This document shows, in pieces, positions 48,201 through 59,403 of a DNA stretch of 64,000 nucleotides (the first letter of the stretch is position 1; each line of letters opens with the position of its first letter). The translations under genes were made by a program, and so were the position numbers. This stretch comes from Oasisia sp. SBJ-2009 (taxonomy: Eukaryota; Annelida; Polychaeta; Sabellida; Siboglinidae): the NCBI GenBank assembly GCA_964017155.1, contig OZ024858.1:26724687-26788686 (forward strand), in the 5' to 3' direction. Below the pieces are notes generated by a model. It worked only from the letters and a program-made list of their open reading frames with translations. It ran no database searches and was not told the origin of the DNA.

Positions 48201-48268
48201 ATGCACAGAGTAAAGAGAACCACGACCTGCAGGCCCAGAGACAGGCGGATATTCCACAGTTTGTGTAA
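42264..48268 (+). CDS. CPSF4: Cleavage and polyadenylation specificity factor subunit 4 (CPSF30)
   Basis: Seven exons join in frame to 305 codons: 42264-42366, 43699-43902, 44559-44654, 45605-45698, 46286-46409, 47040-47180 and 48113-48268. The N-terminus (FDIEIALEQQLGAQPLPFPG) is almost identical to the human protein as I know it. Five CCCH zinc fingers follow, from about residue 38 to 172 (for example CKHWLRGLCKKGDDCEFLH, CPWYDRGFCRHGPNC); in this complex they read the AAUAAA signal in nuclear pre-mRNA 3'-end formation. Then come two CCHC knuckles, CHMCSEPGHKAINC (exon 5) and CFKCGMKGHYANKC (exons 6-7), separated by an 11-Gln tract. Human CPSF4 has only the second knuckle; fly Clipper has two. 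The Ala/Gln-rich tail after LAFLS is longer than in human. All zinc ligands are present. Confidence 0.97.
42841..43326. repeat. Inverted-repeat-bounded element in CPSF4 intron 1
   Basis: ACTATTGCACCGACAGT at 42841-42857 is the exact reverse complement of 43310-43326. A second inner pair (TTTCGACGC near 42859; GCGTCGAAA near 43113) supports a fold-back or TIR element of about 486 bp. The MITE at 43159-43307 lies inside it. Confidence 0.6.
43159..43307. mobile_element. MITE-like element with about 30-bp TIRs, copy 1
   Basis: ATTTGGACCAAACCACTATT at the left mirrors AATAGTGGGTTGGTCCAAAT at the right with one or two mismatches. The interior shares GGGTTAGGGTAA-, GTTTTATACAAGT- and GGCCATGCAGTGGCGACAACC-type phrases with the copy at 52464-52690. 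Confidence 0.85.
44219..44400 (+). repeat. Repeat in CPSF4 intron 2, partner of 47807-48005
   Basis: TCGCTGCATTCACACAATTT through ATTCACCAAAAC and CTAATTGCCAACTC-like phrases matches 47807-48005 in the same orientation, with many substitutions. It lies in two different introns of one gene. Confidence 0.8.
47100..47155 (+). repeat. Coding CAG/CAA tract (11 Gln) in CPSF4 exon 6
   Basis: A mixed CAG/CAA run codes an uninterrupted Gln tract between the two zinc knuckles. Mixed codons make it less prone to slippage than a pure run. Confidence 0.9.
47205..47783 (-). repeat. 0.6-kb interspersed repeat, reverse copy (CPSF4 intron 6)
   Basis: Inverted partner of 7262-7895. It begins about 25 bp after the exon 6 donor. 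The copy at 47807-48005 of another repeat follows directly, so intron 6 is nearly all repeat. Confidence 0.8.
47807..48005 (+). repeat. Repeat in CPSF4 intron 6, partner of 44219-44400
   Basis: Direct diverged match to the intron 2 copy; see that entry for shared phrases. Confidence 0.8.
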
Positions 48269-48659
48269 AGATTGACATCTGCTATAGGATCACATGCATT
48301 CCGGTGAATCCAAAGAAGAACGTTACTGTTGTTTGCTAAAGTGCACATTTGCAACAGATGTTCAACTAAGATGTACATTTGCAAAAGAAGTTATCGTGAA
48401 GCGAACTTTAAATGATGTGATTAAATAATTATGAATATGACTGTTAGTTGCTTGCTGCTTTGAGGCAAACTATTTACTGGTGTATGGTGAGAATGTTGAT
48501 TAAAGTTAGTTTATATTGAAATGTATTTGTTGATGTAATTGACTCGGTGAAAGATATTTTTGTTGTGTATCTCTAAGTCTACAAAGTTATCCCTCCTTGT
48601 TGCCAACTTCAGGTGATGCAAGTATGAAACAATTGCTGTAGGATTGTTTTCTATATAAT

Positions 48660-48725
48660 GGTTTTAAAGCGCTTTGAGCAGTCCTAAGGACTGGATACTA
48701 CGCTATAATTATTTAAAATAAAATT
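48660..48725 (+). repeat. SINE-like tail supplying a poly(A) signal to CPSF4
   Basis: TTTTAAAGCGCTTTGAGCAG, a short CCTAAGG stem, an ACGCTATAA phrase and an A-rich end form a typical SINE-like tail. AATAAA at 48717-48722 is the first canonical hexamer after the CPSF4 stop, about 450 bp downstream, and is the likely poly(A) signal. Confidence 0.5.
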
Positions 48726-49499
48726 GCCTTATGTCAAATTGTTTGTCATCTTTCAGAGCAGGTTCCCTTAAAAAATTATGCCTCATTGCTTCACATGTAG
48801 GCCTATCAAAAAGGTCTACACAGAGGCATTCACTTAGATTACATAGAATCCAGCTTGTTAATGAACATGTACCATTACATGTGTAATGTCATGCGAATTT
48901 CTATTATCACATATTAATCAAAATTTGGTGGTCGCATTCAAAAATGCATTTGACTGCAAATGTTTGATGGTTGTGTGAAAATTTGAATGCTTGTTTGTAT
49001 TACATTAAGTGTAAAAACACTTTTTTAAATAACACATAACAAACATAATATTTATTCTCAAAACCTGTTTGCAGTATGCATAATTAATATGACAACACAC
49101 TTAATATAAGGCCTACAGCAACAACAGTGTTACCAACTGCATATAAAAATTATGATACCATGCTGTTACCCAAATTTCACAAATTTTCATGAAAATATTC
49201 AGTAATGTATTTTTCAGTAAAGCAACACAGTATTTAACATGCTTAGATAGTATAATTAATTTGTAGTTAATACACAAATAAAAAAAAAAACTTGCTAATA
49301 TGTAGTTAAACAGTGTACTAAGAGTGACTGCTGGAGGGAGGGATCAGCAGGTTAGATACAATGCAATAAAACTATTTATCCCTGTAAGGGCAGTTACATT
49401 GTCATTCAGATGATCACAGTCGATGATCTGCTGGCCTGGGTGGACGCTGGGTAGCAGCTGCCCAGTGGACACTTGCCAGTGAAGCATAGCTTTATCTAG

Positions 49500-49592
49500 A
49501 GACCCGTCCACCCGTCATTTGGACGGGTAAAAACGAATATGGACGGGTAGAAATATGGAGGACGGGTTGTGGACGGGTAAAAATATGAAGGA
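49500..49592. repeat. GGACGGGTAAAAATATG tandem with inverted ACCCGTCC
   Basis: Four GGACGGGT phrases at short spacing, preceded by two ACCCGTC phrases in inverse orientation, so the block can fold on itself. Confidence 0.75.
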
Positions 49593-51675
49593 GCTAAAAA
49601 AAAGGTCTTCAAAAACCATAGATATTGTTAGTTATGCCTTGAAAGTGTGTAAATGGTGTGAATGTGTGTTTGTAGCCCATTTCAGGTCATCAGGCACATT
49701 TTAATGTTTGTAAACTAGCTTAACAGTTAACATCCATGTGTCCATCAAAACGTGACTGGCAATAACTTTATCCTACATAAAGCCCTGCAGTGAGGCCTGT
49801 CTTACTGCCATGTGCGAACAGGAATGCTGGCTGCAAGATGCTTCAAAGAACCACTGAACCCCTTTGGCCAGACGGAAAACATCCATTCCTGTCTGTGTGT
49901 TGTTTGTGTTGAACCAATGATCAAGACTGCCTCATTACACAAAAGCTACTGGTTAAACATTACCAAAATATTAATCAGTGAATGAATGGGGAACCAGTGA
50001 AGACTGACCTATTCCCTTTCGTGGAAAGAAATGCTGGCTGGTGGGTTAGCTGGTGAATGGTTAAGAAAAACAGTTTACAAATTACGTTTGCAATATGCCA
50101 ATATTTGATATGCAATCGATGAAACATTTGAAAAGCCTTATATTTGGTACGCGAATGTTTATGGTTCACATGTGAATGTGCTAAAATTGTAATGGTTGTA
50201 TTAGAATGACATTAGCATTTGTTAACAATCCCCCATAGAATGTGTGCCATTCTTCCATGCTTTTTAAAATTATTTACTCTGACCTCTGCCCACATCTGTT
50301 GTTTCTAATCAGTATTTGTGAATATTTAGTACATACTGTTGTAATATTAGGTACTGCTTTAAATTAAGCATCAATGCAACAATAACTGAGAGTAATTATA
50401 CAAAAGTTTTAAACATGGATTGATTTGTTATACTTTTTATTAGATATATATATATATATTATTTTATATATATATATTAAAAGAATAAACTTAAAACAAT
50501 TGTTGGCAACTGTGCAAGTGACTTTTTAGTCCTTTGGGCCATGCGTCCAACAGACGTATGGCATCACTGCATGCATTGTTAGCTCCCATATCTCGGAAAC
50601 AATTCAGAACCAGTTTTTACTTATTTGATGTAGACGTACCTTTGGCTACTGCCACGGGTATATCTATGCATGAGAACTCTTTATTTAATTGAGTTCTTCT
50701 AAACGCTCCCTAGTGCCTACAAGGGCTTTTCACAGTTCAGCTATTTGTTCTCAGAAATTCTTATATATCTTTTCCTCAGATTTTGCATGATCTATTTCAG
50801 GGTAGTGTCATTACACACACATTTCTATGGCACCCCAGAACTTCCCAAAAAAGCTACATATCCTCATTTGCCTGTGTCTGAACAGGTTGGATGACAACAC
50901 GTGTATTTGAGACTGCATGTCCTCACTACCCTCCTCTGGCTAGAAGCCTGTGGGAACCATGGCTAATTGATAACTGACTTGCACTGTGTATTGGAGACTG
51001 CCCACCACTACACTGTAAATGCCAGGTGGCCTACATGAAAAGCATGTCTAAACGGTGTTCCATCAGTGGCAGCTGCATGCTTATATCAACAACCTTGTTA
51101 AACTGGGACAGTTGCCTACAGAGTTTAGTTTAGCTGTATCTTAAAAACTACTGATTTTCTAACAAGGCAAGATATGTTTATTTTAATGCTTAGTTAATTA
51201 TCTTTAACATTTAATGCTGTGACTGCAGTGTCTACCTATTGGTATTAAAACTATATTGTCACCTATAGTTGACAGACATAAAATAGTATTCTGCATGACA
51301 ACTGTAGAATAAAACAGCATATACTTTACTAACATTAACTGCTTGCATTCTAGTGAAGAAACTAGGCAGCAATTGATTAAACAAAATGAAAATACATTAA
51401 ATTTTCAATCATAAATCCAAACGTGCTATTTAGGACTTAAGGGTTTGTTGGCCCCCTTTTTATTAACGATACTTGAGCAAGTTGTTTTGTTTATAATTGG
51501 CTTAAAGAAGATGTAAATAATTATGGTATGCAAAAGCCTACATCTAGAGTAGTGTAGATCTTGGAACTTCAATCTTCGCCATTTCTATAAGACGAGTCCG
51601 ACTCCATGTTAATGTTGCATACATATATAACAGTCTTCTATAATACATGCTACTTGATAACTTTGTAAAAAATAC

Positions 51676-51811
51676 AATTTAACGTACTTGGCAAATTATG
51701 TGTCTTGTTTATGGTTCACCATCATGTTTAATAAAAATAAAAATACAGTTTAACATACTTGGCAAATTATGTGTCTTGTTTATGGTTCACCATCATGTTA
51801 TATGTGTGTTT
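51676..51811 (+). repeat. Tandem duplication, about 65-bp unit
   Basis: TTGGCAAATTATGTGTCTTG through GGTTCACCATCATGTT occurs twice with one or two changes, about 72 bp apart. Confidence 0.92.
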
Positions 51812-52463
51812 AAAATGTTTAAGTTTGTGCATGTTGTGCTTTGCCAGTTTTGTTTTGTTTATCTTGTCATGAATGCTCATGTTTATGTTCATATTTGAGT
51901 CACTGTTCACATTTCAAATTTGTATTCGCAAATTAATTAAGCAAATAACAAAATAAGCATATACATAATATTTACCAAGGATAGACACATTAAAGCACAC
52001 AATAGCACACTTGTTTCCAATGTGGTCCTCGAAAAAATACTAAGTATAAATTTAAGAAAATATAAAAAATAAATACATAAATAAATAAATAAACATAGTA
52101 ATATAATAAGTAAAATGTAAATATTTTTAAATACAGGTAAACAAATGTCATCAATAAGACAATGTTCTAACATAAAAGGTGCTCTACTAAAATAGAATAA
52201 CATGGTAGAACGTAGTAAGATTAAATTTACAAAAAAAGTATTTAAAATGCCACTTTTAGATGATAATTCGTCAGCCATCAATCTGCTGTATAGTAGGGTC
52301 GTTACCTTTTTTCTAAAACATTTTTTAACTTGACATTGTCTATCTGAGTTTGTCAGATAAGATGGAATTTGTACAACTTAACAAGTGTTAAGCTGATGTA
52401 TGCGTAGGCTATACCACAAAGTACAACATAATAACAAGGCCAACAGGCGGCTGCTGGGATCAT

Positions 52464-52690
52464 GTTTGGACCCAAACCACTATTCCAAAATGGGGGTGTG
52501 GGTGTGCGTTTGGGCTAGGGTTTTGGATTTGGATTAGGGTTAAGGCAATGATCTATTATATAGAGATCAGTGGTAATATGTTTTATACAAGTAAAGTCTG
52601 ACTCGATCCCCAAAGTTGGGTTTTTATTGTTACAGCCATGCAGCGGTGACAACCTCGCACCCCATTTTGGAATAGTGGTTTGGTCCAAAT
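52464..52690. mobile_element. MITE-like element with about 30-bp TIRs, copy 2
   Basis: TTTGGACCCAAACCACTATT at the left mirrors AATAGTGGTTTGGTCCAAAT at the right. CACCCC/GGGGTG extends the TIRs inward. It is longer than copy 1 (227 against 149 bp); copy 1 looks internally deleted. There is no transposase ORF. Confidence 0.88.
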
Positions 52691-54149
52691 CCTGCTGCAC
52701 CTGTCTTCACTTAAAAAAATAATAATACATTTTTAGCGTAACTGGTTTGATTCTAAACATCATATTTGCCATTATGAATAATTAGTAGTACCACAAAAAA
52801 ATGTTAGACACAAATAATACTAGCCTAATGTTACGAAATTGGTAGCTGAAGTTGAGCCATTTAACATTGAAAAGGTGGCCGGTTGCCACCAGCTTGGGAG
52901 ACACATGGCCGCGGCCGGTGGCGTCAAGATAACACAGCCACGCGCTATCCAGTCTTTATATAGCCAGGTCAGTGAGCGAGACTAATAAAAGCCATAATAT
53001 TCATATTGAATGTAGTTTTGTTGTTGTTGTATTGTTCACTTGGAAATAAACTTAATTAATTCGTAATTTCAAGTATCAGGTATATTTTAAAGAAGTCGAA
53101 AGTTATAGATTGGTGTTAACATGATTTCCCTGCACTAACCAAATTAATGCATTCACCAAAATCGGCGTGATGGCGGGTGGATTTGACGGTGTCGCCATCT
53201 TTTGGATAAGTTGGCTATTAATAAACATCCGGGGCTCAATTTAATGGACGCTTCCATCAGTTTACTGTAAAGATAAGACCACTGTCTGTCTGTTTTTAAT
53301 TTAATGTGTGATTTGCACTTGCTATTTTACTTTGGCAACGGAGAGATGTCAAAACGAGTAACGGCATAATATAAATGGTAATGATTTCATTGTTCTTGGC
53401 TTGAATTGACACTGATTTACTTGACTTGAGTGACTTGACTCGCTCACTCAGTCACTGTGTCAGAAGTCACAGAACATCAGTACGACAGTAGTGTGTGAGT
53501 GTGTGAGCAGGGTGATGATATAATATATTTATTCAGGATGGCTCAGCTAAATACAGTGCACATTAAAATATACACTAGATTTCTTTTCAGTGAGGTCCTC
53601 ACGGTAAGAAGTATAATTGTCGGCAGTTGTTTCATTTATTTAAGTGAAATATTAAGCAAATATAGGTCAGATGTGTAAAGTTATACATTTTCTGACAGTT
53701 TGCTGATATTTGTAATTTTTGTCTAATTTTGCATATGAAGTAATAATAAACCACACAAATAATTTAGGCCAATTAACTGGAAGATTATCGAATTCTAGAC
53801 TAGTATAAGTAAAAACATTACAGAGTAGAGTAGCGAGCATAGTCTCAGTATACCGTGTTGTGAACCCCTCCAGCTCTGCCCGCCCCCCCCCGCCCGGCCT
53901 CGATCTTGACCAAAAAGTGTACCTTTGTGAGAAGGTTGCACAGAAATTGTAGTGACTTTAGAAACTTTCCTCTTACCCAGCTCACATCCAGCTTTACCTA
54001 ATGCACATGACACAGACAATGATAATGTAAGCAGGATGTTGAGCTCCATAAACTTGCAAGTTTGAAAATATGCATAATTATGGTATATCACTAATCACAT
54101 GGAATTTGGGATATTTGGTGTGTACATTAAATTTGCTTTTATTGCATGC

Positions 54150-54207
<58 letters not shown>
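54150..54207. repeat. (AT)n microsatellite
   Basis: A pure AT dinucleotide run. Confidence 0.97.
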
Positions 54208-54208
<1 letters not shown>

Positions 54209-54532
54209 CCAAGTCAAATTTGTTTGAAGCCATCAAAAGTGCATGATGAGTGCACTGCAAATTTGCACCATTTTCTGTTTACTCCATCATTTTTATCGAA
54301 CCTTCAAATTGAACTTTCACGCAGTGCAGCTGAGTGCACACACATTAGGCATTATCAATGTTTCTAGTTATCTGCCTCCATAGTATTGATCACCAATATT
54401 TTAAATCTGTCTGTGTAATAATAATATCCTTCAAACATTGTCAAATTGTACGACATTCCTATCAGGCAGTATCAACCATCATTGTTTGATTTGCAAGGAA
54501 TGTTATCTTTCTTCGTCAGCGAATCAAACAGC

Positions 54533-54578
<46 letters not shown>
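54533..54578. repeat. (GT)n microsatellite
   Basis: A pure GT run about 200 bp upstream of INTS15 exon 1. Confidence 0.97.
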
Positions 54579-54580
<2 letters not shown>

Positions 54581-54765
54581 AATTAAGTACAAACAAGTTA
54601 CTGTTCAACAGCATGTTTTGAATAACTGTTGACAGTAAATATACTGAATAGTTAATTTATACTTATATTAATTTGTTAGCAGCTCAGCTAAAATTCCCAA
54701 ATCAACCAGATGAGCTTCGGTTTACTGTATTTTTCTACTGTCTGTCAGTGAGTGTCACAAACAAA

Positions 54766-54816
54766 ATGGCTGATTTCAGTGAAAATGCAGTCATTCCATG
54801 GACAAGATTTGTCTGA
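54766..54816 (+). promoter_or_regulatory. Upstream ORF overlapping the INTS15 start
   Basis: ATG at 54766 in the strong context AAAATGG opens a 16-codon frame that ends at TGA 54814-54816, past the INTS15 ATG at 54785, in a different frame. If the transcript starts upstream of 54766, this would compete with the main start. Confidence 0.45.
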
Positions 54817-57800
54817 GCGCACACGATCCGCCCTCCGTCGTCTGGAGATGTGTTTCAGTGACTCAAGTAGTGCCACTGCCAGTATACCAGGACTTGGCGG
54901 GGCAAGTGAAGAACATGCCGAACAGATAGTGGACGAACACATCTTCTGTCAGCCACCAAACACAGATGCCATCCACTACAAGGTAAACAGTTTGTGGCCA
55001 GACAACCTGAGGTAGTGATTTGTGAAGACTGAAACACTGAAAACAGGTTCTTAAACTACTACTGACTTTGAATGAGTATTAAATATGCAATGTTCAGTAT
55101 ATTCATAGGCAATATTAAATGGATCCAACTGATTCATATATGATTAATTTATGCTTGGAGTTATTAACAGATTTAGCCTCATGGCTACAGACAATTTCCA
55201 TGACAGATGATGACTTTGGTGACAGCTTCTAGAAATGCACCACTTTGGAGATATTGTGTCTGGCACTCTTGAAGGAAATAGTGTGGTCTGTGGTATAAAA
55301 CAGTCGCTGTTTGACAATTGTGCTTTCAGAAATTGAGTGCTATACAGGAACTGGTGATTCTGGAGACGTTGGTGGACTTCTACAAGAATCAGACGAATGA
55401 GAGTTTGTGCAACAGTGTATTCAAGACAATGTTCCATGCAGGCATGTATGACGGCCGCAAGGAATTACTCTACAGACTGGTCTCCATGGCCGTCGGTGTC
55501 GAGTGTTCCCACCTCCTCAACTCGGCAGCTGTGTGGATGCAGGTGAGTGGCAGTACATCTGTACATGGCATTGTTTACAACGTGTCATTTTTATTGATGC
55601 CCAGAGCACTTTCACCTTCACTGTTGCTTCAAGGCGATGAAGCCTTCGTGATTACAGGCAGAAGTCTGTACAGCTGAGTAAGTCAAATGTGTGGATATGT
55701 TAAGACAGATATACCCAGGAGTAGTTGTGCGAGGAGAAATGTCATGGGTTGCTTTTACATGAGCTCCACTGGCCACTGTCATCAATATATCAGTAACATA
55801 GCTACAGTTGCTGCAGTGACATGACACTGTTGAAGGTTTCGTTATATCCAAGATAAGGTAATTTTTTAAATTCCGAACTGGTTAGCCTTCATTCAGGCTG
55901 GTTTGGTAAAAAAAACAAGTAACATTTCCCCCAACTGCTCTTGACACTATGTCTAGAGACTATACGTAATAAAAAAATTAGGTTCAATTAACGAAAGCAG
56001 GCAAAGTAGATATCTGTTTCTTGAACGAAACGTTCCATGAAGTGAGTTCACTGTCATCAGTGATGGCGTTGCTTCAGATGAAGAGTTGCAGCAGTGATGT
56101 TGTCGTGCAGCTGGTGAAGACGCTGGTGCATGACTACTGCCACCTGGTGGGGGGTGTGGAGTCCCCCCTACGCCGGCTGCCTGCCCTCTCTGCACACTTC
56201 ACTTGCAACTTCATCACCGCCCTGTGTCGTTCACCAGGTTAGACTTTGGCCTTCTCACATAGTTGCAGATAGTGGTACAGTGTAGTGTATAGTCTCTTAT
56301 GTAGTATGTCAGACAAGACAGGACAGGGCAGGGGGCAATAGTGTGGTGTGGTGTGGTGTGGTGTGGTGTGGTGTGGTGTGGTGTGGTGTGGTGTGGTGTG
56401 GTGTGGTGTGGTGTGGTGTGGTGTGGTGTGGTGTGGTGTGGTGTGGTGTGGTGTGGTGTGGTGTGGTGTGGTGTGGTGTGGTGTGGTGTGGTGTGGTGTA
56501 TCAGACAAGACAATACAAGGCAGTAGTGTAGTGTAGTGTAGTGTAGTGTAGTGTAGTGTAGTGTAGTGTAGTGTAGTGTAGTGTAGTGTAGTGTAGTGTA
56601 GTGTAGTGTAGTGTAGTGTAGTGTAGTGTACACTGTAGTGTACACTGTAGTGTAGTGTAGTGTAGTGTAGTGTAGTGTAGTGTAGTGTAGTGTAGTGTAG
56701 TGTAGTGTAGTGTAGTGTAGTGTAGTGTAGTGTAGTGTAGTGTACACTGTAGTGTAGTGTACACTGTAGTGTAGTGTACACTGTAGTGTAGTGTAGTGTA
56801 GTGTAGTGTAGTGTAGTGTAGTGTAGTGTAGTGTAGTGTAGTGTAGTGTAGTGTAGTGTACACTGTAATGTAGTGTAGTGTAGTGTAGTGTAGTGTAGTG
56901 TAGTGTAGTGTAGTGTAGTGTAGTGTAGTGTAGTGTAGTGTAGTGTAGTGTAGTGTAGTGTAGTGTAGTGTAGTGTAGTGTACACTGTAGTGTAGTGTAG
57001 TGTAGTGTAGTGTAGTGTAGTGTAGTGTAGTGTAGTGTAGTGTAGTGTAGTGTAGTGTAGTGTAGTGTAGTGTAGTGTAGTGTAGTGTACACTGTAGTGT
57101 ACACTGTAGTGTAGTGTAGTGTAGTGTAGTGTAGTGTAGTGTAGTGTAGTGTAGTGTAGTGTAGTGTAGTGTAGTGTATCAGACAAGACAATACCAAGCA
57201 CTAGTGGGAGGTGTTCATTTCATTATGACACAGTGGCACACGTCTACAACACTGGACTCTCACTGGGGAATTATGTGCTGCTTTGTCAAACCTGGGGAAA
57301 GTTTGTTCAGTCGACTTTGCCCCAGGTCATGCAGCTATATAAATGAATACCTGCTATACACAAGGGTGGGTATTTGTGCATTAATTGCAGTGTGGCTGAA
57401 TGCTTCCCAGAGAAGTTAAGATGGCATTCGATTGAACAGATTTGCCAGAGTAAAATGCATTGAGCTGTCGTAAAAAATGTATACTGCTTTGTGTAAAAAA
57501 ACTAACTTTTCTTAATCAGTATCGGCTAATAATTACGATTTTAGATTGAGATTAATTGCCCTGTAGGCCCATATTAAATTTGTTATAGTTCCCTCTGACG
57601 GATGTTTTACCTCCTTTGTTACAGCCACCAGGTAGAATGGGTTAGTTGGTGTCTCTTAGGCACAGGCATTGGTGAATGAATTCTCTCAGAACTCCCAGTT
57701 CTCTGTTAAAAATGTACCAATTTAAATATTTCAAACAACTTTTGATTGGAATTAGTGTTGCTTGCAAATTATGATTACCTGCATTTGTAAACATTGTGTT

Positions 57801-59403
57801 CATTATAACAAAAGTTCTTCAGCAATAATAAAATGTAGAAAATAATTTAAGACATCGGAGCTACACCTGAAGATAAGGAACTGTTGTTACTGGAGGGGTC
57901 ACTATAAATCACATAAAAAAATATATTTGCAGATTTCGAAACGTAAATTAAAACCTTGAACCAGTGTGACTAACAAAAGAACGTGTTCTCGTTGAAGGAG
58001 TCGCCAACAAGCCAGGCGTTACAAATGATCTGCTGGAACTCTTTACCGAGTGGATACTGGCCGACCCAAAGCTATGCCTCGTCTCACTGAGTCACTCCCA
58101 GAATGCACTGCTGCAGCCACAGCGAACAACACTGTGGACATCGCCCACAAAGCCAAACACACAGACGCCTGTTCCGGGACTTGTGAGGTGCTATCTACTC
58201 GGGTCATTAACTGACCACCAGAGTGGTGTGGATGGACGGTGCCACTCTGCACCAATCTGGTCAAAGCTACATGTTGCGTTACTACAGACAATCTGTGCCT
58301 TTCCCTCACTGCCAGGCGCAGCTCAGCTTGAGCTCATAACTCTGGTTGACATGCAGCGAATTGTGATGGAAGTTACAGAACACATCCAGAAGGTGGCACC
58401 ACCTGTCAACCAGGATGTCACATATCGGCTTCTTCAAGTCCTCCAGGTGGCACTGGCAACAGGCGCCTTCCGATGCAGCTTAGGTCAGTTTTTGCAGTTA
58501 TTCGATGACATGTCAGCAATATTAGTCAATAGTTCGGTGCTCAGAAATGTACATTAACCAATAACACACTATACTTTGATGTCCACTTCGGCCATGCACC
58601 AATCCCAGCAGTTTCTATGACGTATTCTACATCTTCTTCAACTTTAATCTTTATCTCTCTCTGACTGTCCACTTTTGTGATGTGGTTAATGTACAAACAT
58701 TAATGCTATTACAAAACAATTACTAATAGAACATTTAAAACCTGTTATCCTTATGCAGTTGTGTCATTGTGTGTTTGTCAAGCTAAACTTGAGGTTCTAA
58801 TGTTTATTTCCAGCTGACCTTCGTGGCATCTTCAAACAGATTCCTCCCAACAGGTAAACACAGACTGATGTTTTAAGTTCAACATGAGTCATTTACAGTC
58901 AATTATAGGCAACACTCACTCCGAGCAGAGGCAACCTATGGATGGCATAGACAAGACAATGGCAAATCCCACACTGTAGCAACTTGCAAGAAACAAGAAT
59001 GCATAAAATTAAGATCAGGTTATTTCGATTTAAAACTGTCGAGTTCTGGTCATTATATTCACCATTTGGTGGTCTTTGCCCAGTCAACTGGTGTGTTTGA
59101 ATTGACCCCAAACATTGGATTTCCAAATGCTCAGTGACACGTGGACGTAATCACCCGAATAAACATTGTTAGATTTTGCACACACCAATTATGAAATATT
59201 GTGCAAAACATTTTGAAAAAAGGAATTTTACACAAATTGAAACCTTTACTTCTGGTTGCATGTCCATGTTTTTGTGACAAGATGGTGACATGTGTCACTG
59301 TCGTAGGTTGCTGAGGATACTGGAGTGTCAGCACCTGTCGTCTGGGCCGCCACAGATGCACAACGTCTCTATCTGTCGCCCTCTCGACCTCGCCACCAGT
59401 TGA
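54785..59403 (+). CDS. INTS15: Integrator complex subunit 15
   Basis: Six exons join in frame to 397 codons: 54785-54982, 55330-55542, 56078-56237, 57998-58483, 58814-58853 and 59307-59403. I match it to human INTS15 (formerly C7orf26, about 449 aa) through IQELVILETLVDFYKNQTNE, LVSMAVGVE, LVKTLVHDYCHLV, DLLELFTEWILADPKL, LQVLQVALATGAF and DLRGIF, all in the same order. It is an all-helical, HEAT-like subunit of the nuclear Integrator complex, which cleaves snRNA and nascent RNA at RNA polymerase II. The start is the first ATG in this frame. The C-terminus is shorter than human and lacks its Pro/His-rich tail. Exon phases are consistent throughout. Intron 3 carries the GTGTG/GTAGT satellite. 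Confidence 0.9.
56341..56499 (+). repeat. (GTGTG)n pentanucleotide satellite
   Basis: About 32 perfect tandem GTGTG units in INTS15 intron 3, starting about 100 bp after the exon 3 donor. Cys/Gly/Val open frames are artefacts of a 5-bp unit. Confidence 0.97.
56523..57178 (+). repeat. (GTAGT)n pentanucleotide satellite with AGTGTACACT interruptions
   Basis: About 130 GTAGT units. The palindrome AGTGTACACT interrupts the run nine times (56625, 56637, 56739, 56756, 56773, 56855, 56977, 57084 and 57096 as starts). Both satellite blocks are bounded by a related flank, TCAGACAAGACA, at about 56309, 56501 and 57179. Confidence 0.97.

Larger units (their letters stand above)
48730..54700. other. Intergenic region between CPSF4 and INTS15
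   Basis: No exon is recognised. It contains a GGACGGGTAAAAATATG tandem at 49500-49590 with inverted ACCCGTCC, an (AT)n at about 50443-50478, a 72-bp direct duplication (51676-51740 and 51748-51811), a MITE copy at 52464-52690, and (AT)n and (GT)n tracts at 54150-54207 and 54533-54578. A moderately GC-rich patch lies at 52870-52950. Confidence 0.5.

Noticed and set aside
55598..55680. Extension of the INTS15 exon 2 frame to 55677
   Set aside because: The donor CAG|GTGAGT at 55543 and the conserved continuation at 56078 show it is intron.
56214..57201. 327-aa and 320-aa Thr/Leu/His/Tyr open frames on the minus strand
   Set aside because: Pentanucleotide satellite inside INTS15 intron 3, antisense to the gene.
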